Shown piece by piece: positions 60,067 to 64,000 of a stretch of 64,000 bases of DNA. The stretch's first letter is position 1; each line of letters starts with the position of its first letter. The stretch is from Christensenella hongkongensis (GTDB lineage: Bacteria > Bacillota > Clostridia > Christensenellales > Christensenellaceae): assembly GCF_000981035.1 (NCBI RefSeq), contig NZ_LAYJ01000115.1, positions 62,001 through 126,000 of the forward strand, given 5' to 3'. Below the pieces are notes generated by a model, which saw only the letters and a list, made by a program, of their open reading frames with translations, made no database searches and was not told where the DNA came from. The position numbers and the translations under genes were made by a program.

Positions 60067-62007
60067 TCAGTCCACAAGGGAAATCCCGTAGACAATTCCG
60101 TATTCAATTTCCTTTTCATCCGCTATGCCCCATGCCGTACCATATTTAGCTTTCAAAAGCTGCGATGCTTCCTTTCCTGCGTCTAGGCTTCCAATGATGT
60201 ATGGCTGCACTGGGGAATACCAACCTTCCCTGTTTACAAGGCTGTTCCATGCGGATGTGTCCGGCGTTTCAAACCCGAACGCAATATACTCCTTTGTCTC
60301 CAGCCAATTCAAATTTTTCCATTCATCAACCGTAAATTTTCCTTCATCTACTACCTTTGGAACATTACCTTTTTCAGCAATAGAATCAACGGAAAACAAG
60401 AGCGGATATTTCCCCGTATTCCTGAATACAAGCGGCGGGGCGGAAAAGGCCTTGTTTCCGCTTGTGTCGGATGTAAAGTTGACAGGTTGGTTCGGATTCA
60501 ATGTAAAGGATACCTGCGCGGGGACAAGGGCCGATATGATCCGTGGGTTTACCGTCAGGGTAGCGGCAGCAGAAGTGACCTGTCCTGCGGCGGTAGATAC
60601 GACGCAGCGATACCTGGTTCCGCTGTCCGCATCCTTTACCGTCTTTGCGGTATAGGTATTTCCCGTCGCTCCTGTAATATTTTCCCATGCCGTACCATTT
60701 TGGGATCTTTGCCACTGGTACCCCGTTATGCTTCCATATGCCGAAACGCTAAAAAATGCGTTCTCTCCGTAGTCAATCTTTTGGTTCTGCGGCTGCGTTC
60801 CAATACCGCTGACACTTAATGTTACTTCCCGTGATGTAACCGATGTGCCACCGTAGTACCCTGCGTTTGACGCAACCAAACGGAATCGTGCCTGATGGTC
60901 TGCTTTGCCTGCCGTAAATCGGTATGCTGCCGACGTTGCTCCTGCAATATTCACCCATGACGAACCTTTAAAGCGCTGCCACTGATAGGAACAGGCAGGA
61001 TTGCCGTTTGCCGAAGCACTGAATGTTGCTTGCGCGCCATTCAAAACATTTGTATTCTGTGGCTGTACTGTAATGGAAGGCTGAACTGCTCGAACCGTGG
61101 TAGTGGTATTCTTAGAAACATTGTATCCATTGTTGTTACCAGATATACACCTCCATGTATACACGCCTAAATCATTCGCCGTAGGATTAAAAGACCACGG
61201 GGTATCGCTCGTCCCTTTGAAATGTGTTTTTGTTACCCATTTCCCATTCTCGTATCGCTGCCACTCTGTATATGTCGACGTAGGATCGCAGTCTACTACG
61301 CCCGTAGTTCGTCCTTGCCACGCTAAAGTGACGGGCTTATTGATGTAGCCTGAATAAGCATTGGGTACAATATTTTCGTTTCCGAGGTAGGGACCATATG
61401 TAATCATGAAGTGGAATGCTTCGATAAAGGTATTATCAAAATACATATGGACGGTCCACCATCCATATTGATTTCCATGCTCGTTTGCCATCAGAACGTA
61501 TTCGTAATTGTGTCCATATTCGTTAAGTCCTTTGTAAGCAGGTATTACCCAAAAAAGATCATCCTGACCGCCTGCGTCGCTCCATATTGCGTAACGCACA
61601 TCGCTCGTCTCGACGCTTCCTGTGACAATAGAGAGCAGGAGTGCTCCGCGTTGTACGCCGCCTGGATTGCGCATAGTGCCGTTATTATGCGGGGAATAAT
61701 ACGAGTCTACCCTGTTAAGCACAAAAGGCTGGGCTTCTGGTTTTTCTGAAATCTCTGTTTCAATCATTTCTACTGTTGGTAATTCTATCTCTTCTGGATA
61801 CGAGATGCTCACATTATCCTGATTTTCCGTCTCTTTTTTCTCCTCTGGAGCCTGTACTTTCTCTGTTTCAGTTTCTTCATCTTCTGCCATATCCGCACTC
61901 GACTGTGGCATAACCATCTCTGTTTTTTCTTCGGCATAAGCTGTCTTAAACCCAAAAGCTATAATCAGGACAAGGATAAGGAAAACTGCTATTAACCGCT
62001 TTTTCAT
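60067..62007 (-). CDS. Large secreted Ig-like/adhesin-type protein
   Basis: This 646-aa secreted protein has a signal peptide (1-25, ending TAYA). An acidic Glu-rich region (~30-95) is followed by Ig-like modules: ITVQPQNTNVLNGAQATFSA (~310) then CSYQWQRFKGSSWVN, and a second ITGYQWQRSQNGTAWENITG (~420) with TRYRCVVS. The C-terminal ~155 residues (ALVPAQVSFTLNPNQPVNF ... AFGFETPDTSAWNSL ... AKYGTAWG) are paralogous to most of the next protein (62057). No LPxTG or membrane anchor is visible. Probably a surface or matrix protein of the element; its binding partner is unknown. Confidence 0.8.
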   Translation of the reverse strand: MKKRLIAVFLILVLIIAFGFKTAYAEEKTEMVMPQSSADMAEDEETETEKVQAPEEKKETENQDNVSISYPEEIELPTVEMIETEISEKPEAQPFVLNRVDSYYSPHNNGTMRNPGGVQRGALLLSIVTGSVETSDVRYAIWSDAGGQDDLFWVIPAYKGLNEYGHNYEYVLMANEHGNQYGWWTVHMYFDNTFIEAFHFMITYGPYLGNENIVPNAYSGYINKPVTLAWQGRTTGVVDCDPTSTYTEWQRYENGKWVTKTHFKGTSDTPWSFNPTANDLGVYTWRCISGNNNGYNVSKNTTTTVRAVQPSITVQPQNTNVLNGAQATFSASANGNPACSYQWQRFKGSSWVNIAGATSAAYRFTAGKADHQARFRLVASNAGYYGGTSVTSREVTLSVSGIGTQPQNQKIDYGENAFFSVSAYGSITGYQWQRSQNGTAWENITGATGNTYTAKTVKDADSGTRYRCVVSTAAGQVTSAAATLTVNPRIISALVPAQVSFTLNPNQPVNFTSDTSGNKAFSAPPLVFRNTGKYPLLFSVDSIAEKGNVPKVVDEGKFTVDEWKNLNWLETKEYIAFGFETPDTSAWNSLVNREGWYSPVQPYIIGSLDAGKEASQLLKAKYGTAWGIADEKEIEYGIVYGISLVD

Positions 62008-62056
62008 AATCGTTTCCTTTCTTGCAGGGGGCGTATAAACGCCCCCTGCAATACTG

Positions 62057-62707
62057 TTACTCCGCTATGGATACTCCATACGCCACTTCGTAGATAATTG
62101 TCGATGTTGACGGATAGCCCCATGACATCCCATATTTTGCTTTCAGGCTTGCCTTTACTGTCGAATGGCCAACTACATCTCCAAGAGGCAAAGCGGTCAA
62201 GGGGGAAAACCATGCGTCCCCGTTATCCACTGCCTGCCACTCGTCATAAGAGGGCAAGGTAAAACCAAAAGCAATGTTAGCGTTTGTCCTTGTCCGGTTG
62301 AGATCTTTCCATTCGTCATCAGTAAAGGTATTAGCCTCCACTATTTCCGGTGCATCTCCCGATTCCGCCATAGACGAAACCGAAAATGTTAGCGGCGCAT
62401 TGCATCCGTTTGTAAAGCTGAATTCTGCTGTTGTAAAGGCTTTATTTTCGTCCTGTACTGTATTTGTTTCATAGAACGCAGGTTTGTTCGGATCTATCTC
62501 AAAGACAACGATTGTCGGAACAACCGCAGAAATCATAAGTGGCTGTACCGTTCCTACAATCGTCGCGCCTGTTGAAACCGTTTTTTGTTCGCCTGCTGAA
62601 CCCCGCACAACCAGATCACCGTCTGCGGCAAAAGCCGTTCCCGCAAACGCAATACAAAAGGCCACTACCAATATGAATGTTGTTAAAATCCTATATTTTC
62701 TTTTCAT
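62057..62707 (-). CDS. Secreted protein sharing the C-terminal domain of the 60067 protein
   Basis: This 216-aa protein has a signal peptide (MKRKYRILTTFILVVAFCIA, cleaved after TAFA). The mature part is a single domain: SAVVPTIVVFEIDPNKPAFY, SFTNGCNAPLTFSVSSMAES, NIAFGFTLPSYDEW and LKAKYGMSWG. These line up with the last ~155 residues of the 646-aa protein. AAAGGGG precedes the ATG; the long upstream frame is rejected. Both proteins end in the same V(A/Y)GIS-like strand. Probably a pilus- or mating-surface component, but this is inference. Confidence 0.78.
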   Translation of the reverse strand: MKRKYRILTTFILVVAFCIAFAGTAFAADGDLVVRGSAGEQKTVSTGATIVGTVQPLMISAVVPTIVVFEIDPNKPAFYETNTVQDENKAFTTAEFSFTNGCNAPLTFSVSSMAESGDAPEIVEANTFTDDEWKDLNRTRTNANIAFGFTLPSYDEWQAVDNGDAWFSPLTALPLGDVVGHSTVKASLKAKYGMSWGYPSTSTIIYEVAYGVSIAE

Positions 62708-62726
62708 GCTTTTCCCCTTTATCCTT

Positions 62727-63320
62727 TCAGTTTTCATCCCCAACCGTAAGCGTGATAAATGCGTATCCTTTTCCAACGTACTGCGGCTCGTCACCCATCG
62801 TATAACCCTTGAAAATAGCAACCGCTTTGTGTGCGCCTGATTCAACATCTTTTGTCAGGTATCCGTACCCGTCAAGGATTTCTCCCTCCTTGCCCACACA
62901 TTCAATATGCGAAGCAGGCGGCAATAGTGTATCGGTAGAATAAACGAGGTTATCCTGCTTCACATCCCGCGACTCGTCGAAGCTGTCCATATTCACATCA
63001 TCGTTAAGCAGGTATACCTCTACCAAAAGATTCTTGTCGCTCCCTGAGGGATTTTCGATGCAAAAATTTACAGGGCTGACATCTGTGCGACAGTGCGGCG
63101 ATGCGTTGATGTTTACCGGAATGCTCATCTTCATCATCATCTGTTCCATTTCCTCAATGGTCTTAGAATCCTTCAGGACAAGATCACCGTTTGTCCTTTG
63201 GACGCCAAATATTTCTTTCTCCGGCTCCTGCGTTCCGCAGCAATGCAATAGCAGAATCAGGATGATAACCGCAGCTACAAGGATAACGGTCAATATTTTC
63301 TTTCGTTTTTTGTTTTCCAT
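62727..63320 (-). CDS. Membrane-anchored hypothetical protein
   Basis: This 197-aa protein has an N-terminal transmembrane helix (~8-26, KILTVILVAAVIILILLLHC), followed by CGTQEPEKE. The extracytoplasmic domain (~35-197) has several beta-type segments (VSPVNFCIENPSGSDKNLLV, SHIECVGKEGEILDGYGYLT) and ends AFITLTVGDEN. AGGAG precedes the ATG. It lies 19 bp upstream of the 216-aa secreted protein gene, so they are likely co-expressed. Related to small surface proteins of Clostridial ICEs; function unknown. Confidence 0.72.
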   Translation of the reverse strand: MENKKRKKILTVILVAAVIILILLLHCCGTQEPEKEIFGVQRTNGDLVLKDSKTIEEMEQMMMKMSIPVNINASPHCRTDVSPVNFCIENPSGSDKNLLVEVYLLNDDVNMDSFDESRDVKQDNLVYSTDTLLPPASHIECVGKEGEILDGYGYLTKDVESGAHKAVAIFKGYTMGDEPQYVGKGYAFITLTVGDEN

Positions 63321-63332
63321 TAGACTTGTCTC

Positions 63333-63776
63333 CTAGATTTCGATATTTTCTTCGTTTTCGCGCTGAAATTTCTCGATATTCAAATCACGATCCATCGCCC
63401 ATGCGACAGCATCCTCTACTACTTCGGGTGGTTGGCTCAGATACCATGATTCACGATAAAGCACATTTTTCTGATATGGCGGTTCTTCAAAAGGTCTTAT
63501 TTTGTCGGCCCATTCCTTTATCTCCTGGGAAAACTCATGTTTGCCTTTTTCTGAAAATTTCCTTATGGTATCCGCAAGAACGATCCGCACAAGTTCAAAA
63601 TCCACATACATAAAATTCTCATTCAAATATTGTGATAAATAGCCGTTTTCCGAAGCATACGTTATTTCGTTTGAGTTTAGTTCCTCACGTATTTCGGCAA
63701 GTTCTTCAAAGGACTTATCCCACCCTGAAATATCTTCCGGGCTTCCTTTCCGTCTGTGTTCATTTATTTTCCCCAT
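63333..63776 (-). CDS. DUF3849-like ICE protein
   Basis: This 147-aa acidic helical protein contains ITYASENGYLSQYLNENF, RIVLADTIRKFSEKGKH and YQKNVLYRESWYLSQPPEVV, a pattern that I associate with DUF3848/DUF3849 proteins of conjugative elements. GGGAG precedes the ATG. It lies 12 bp before the membrane protein gene. Function unknown. Confidence 0.6.
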   Translation of the reverse strand: MGKINEHRRKGSPEDISGWDKSFEELAEIREELNSNEITYASENGYLSQYLNENFMYVDFELVRIVLADTIRKFSEKGKHEFSQEIKEWADKIRPFEEPPYQKNVLYRESWYLSQPPEVVEDAVAWAMDRDLNIEKFQRENEENIEI

Positions 63777-63790
63777 TGTTTTCTCCCTTC

Positions 63791-63820
63791 AAAAAAGGGG
63801 CGCCATCCTTCGCGCCCCTT
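63791..63820 (-). terminator. Terminator or attenuator
   Basis: AAGGGGCG and CGCCCCTT flank a 10-nt loop, followed by TTTTTT on the minus strand. It lies between the partial gene (63831-) and the 147-aa gene. Confidence 0.65.
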
Positions 63821-63830
63821 ACCGATTCAT

Positions 63831-64000
63831 TTATGCGTCCTGCAACAGTCCAAGCATTTCCGAATAGAAGTCGCTGATTCGTTTGAATGCTTCCTTTGCT
63901 TCATAGAATATCATTTCCGAATCGTACTCCCTGATCCAATGAATCGCGTCATAGGCAAGCAGGGGATTCAGGTCAAGCGCCCATGTGCCGCATTCCGGTT
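63831..64000 (-). CDS. Hypothetical protein, partial (C-terminus)
   Basis: The last 56 residues are visible; the gene enters from the right edge. The sequence ALDLNPLLAYDAIHWIREYD continues to SDFYSEMLGLLQDA. It is helical and acidic, with no recognised family. The frame is open to the edge, while the other two minus-strand frames stop early. Confidence 0.6.
   Translation of the reverse strand, partial: PECGTWALDLNPLLAYDAIHWIREYDSEMIFYEAKEAFKRISDFYSEMLGLLQDA

Overview
The window is from a Clostridia-type Firmicute of roughly mid GC. The evidence is strong Shine-Dalgarno sites (GGAGG), many rho-independent terminators, an ahrC/argR-recN-spo0A gene order, a Na+-pumping decarboxylase operon, Firmicute-style 6S RNA, and an ICE of the Tn1549/CTn type. 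The spo0A-position gene has lost its phosphoacceptor aspartate and no spoIVB lies beside it, so a non-sporulating lineage (for example Christensenella-like) is plausible. That lineage placement is inference.

Region 1 (1-17.7 kb, nearly all minus strand) is core chromosome. It holds a carboxyltransferase/biotin/Na+ pump operon (mmdA-oadG-biotin carrier-oadB-oadA), then rluB, scpB, scpA, an M50 protease, purine nucleoside phosphorylase, the Spo0A-like regulator, recN, argR, nadK, pncB, lgt, an acyl-CoA synthetase and enolase. It ends in tRNA-Gln(CUG) and 6S RNA.

Region 2 (18-24.7 kb) is a c-di-GMP signalling block. A lone solute-binding lipoprotein is followed by a 986-aa sensor GGDEF-EAL protein, convergent with a 705-aa PAS-GAF-GGDEF-EAL protein. 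No transporter permease is present.

Region 3 (24.86 kb to the right edge) is an integrative conjugative element that continues beyond the window. Its left boundary is the 3' part of a tRNA-Val gene next to a large serine recombinase. Cargo (27-41 kb) includes a small sigma-like gene with its Shine-Dalgarno in a hairpin, a full agr quorum-sensing system (agrC-agrA-agrB minus, agrD plus), secreted and unknown proteins, a Y-family polymerase, an ECF sigma/anti-sigma pair and candidate structured RNAs. The conjugation module (41-57 kb, minus) runs NlpC/P60, VirB4, PrgI, VirB6-like, Maff2, VirD4, PcfB, accessory proteins, a frameshifted PAPS reductase-like gene, a DNA methyltransferase, relaxase, MobC, an oriT-like region and a replisome organizer. 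The right end (57-64 kb) has a Fic protein, small ICE proteins and a set of secreted proteins.

The most notable signal is a 9-bp direct repeat, TTCGCGTAA-N12-TTSGCGTAA. It occurs with identical 21-bp phasing upstream of agrD and of the 368-aa gene at 33170-34276. This is the geometry expected of a LytTR (AgrA) operator and suggests an element-encoded agr regulon. Other notable items are two TATAAT-driven structured RNA candidates, a segmental duplication that left a pcfB remnant, an A7 homopolymer frameshift, and a 57-aa cysteine-rich protein hidden in another frame.
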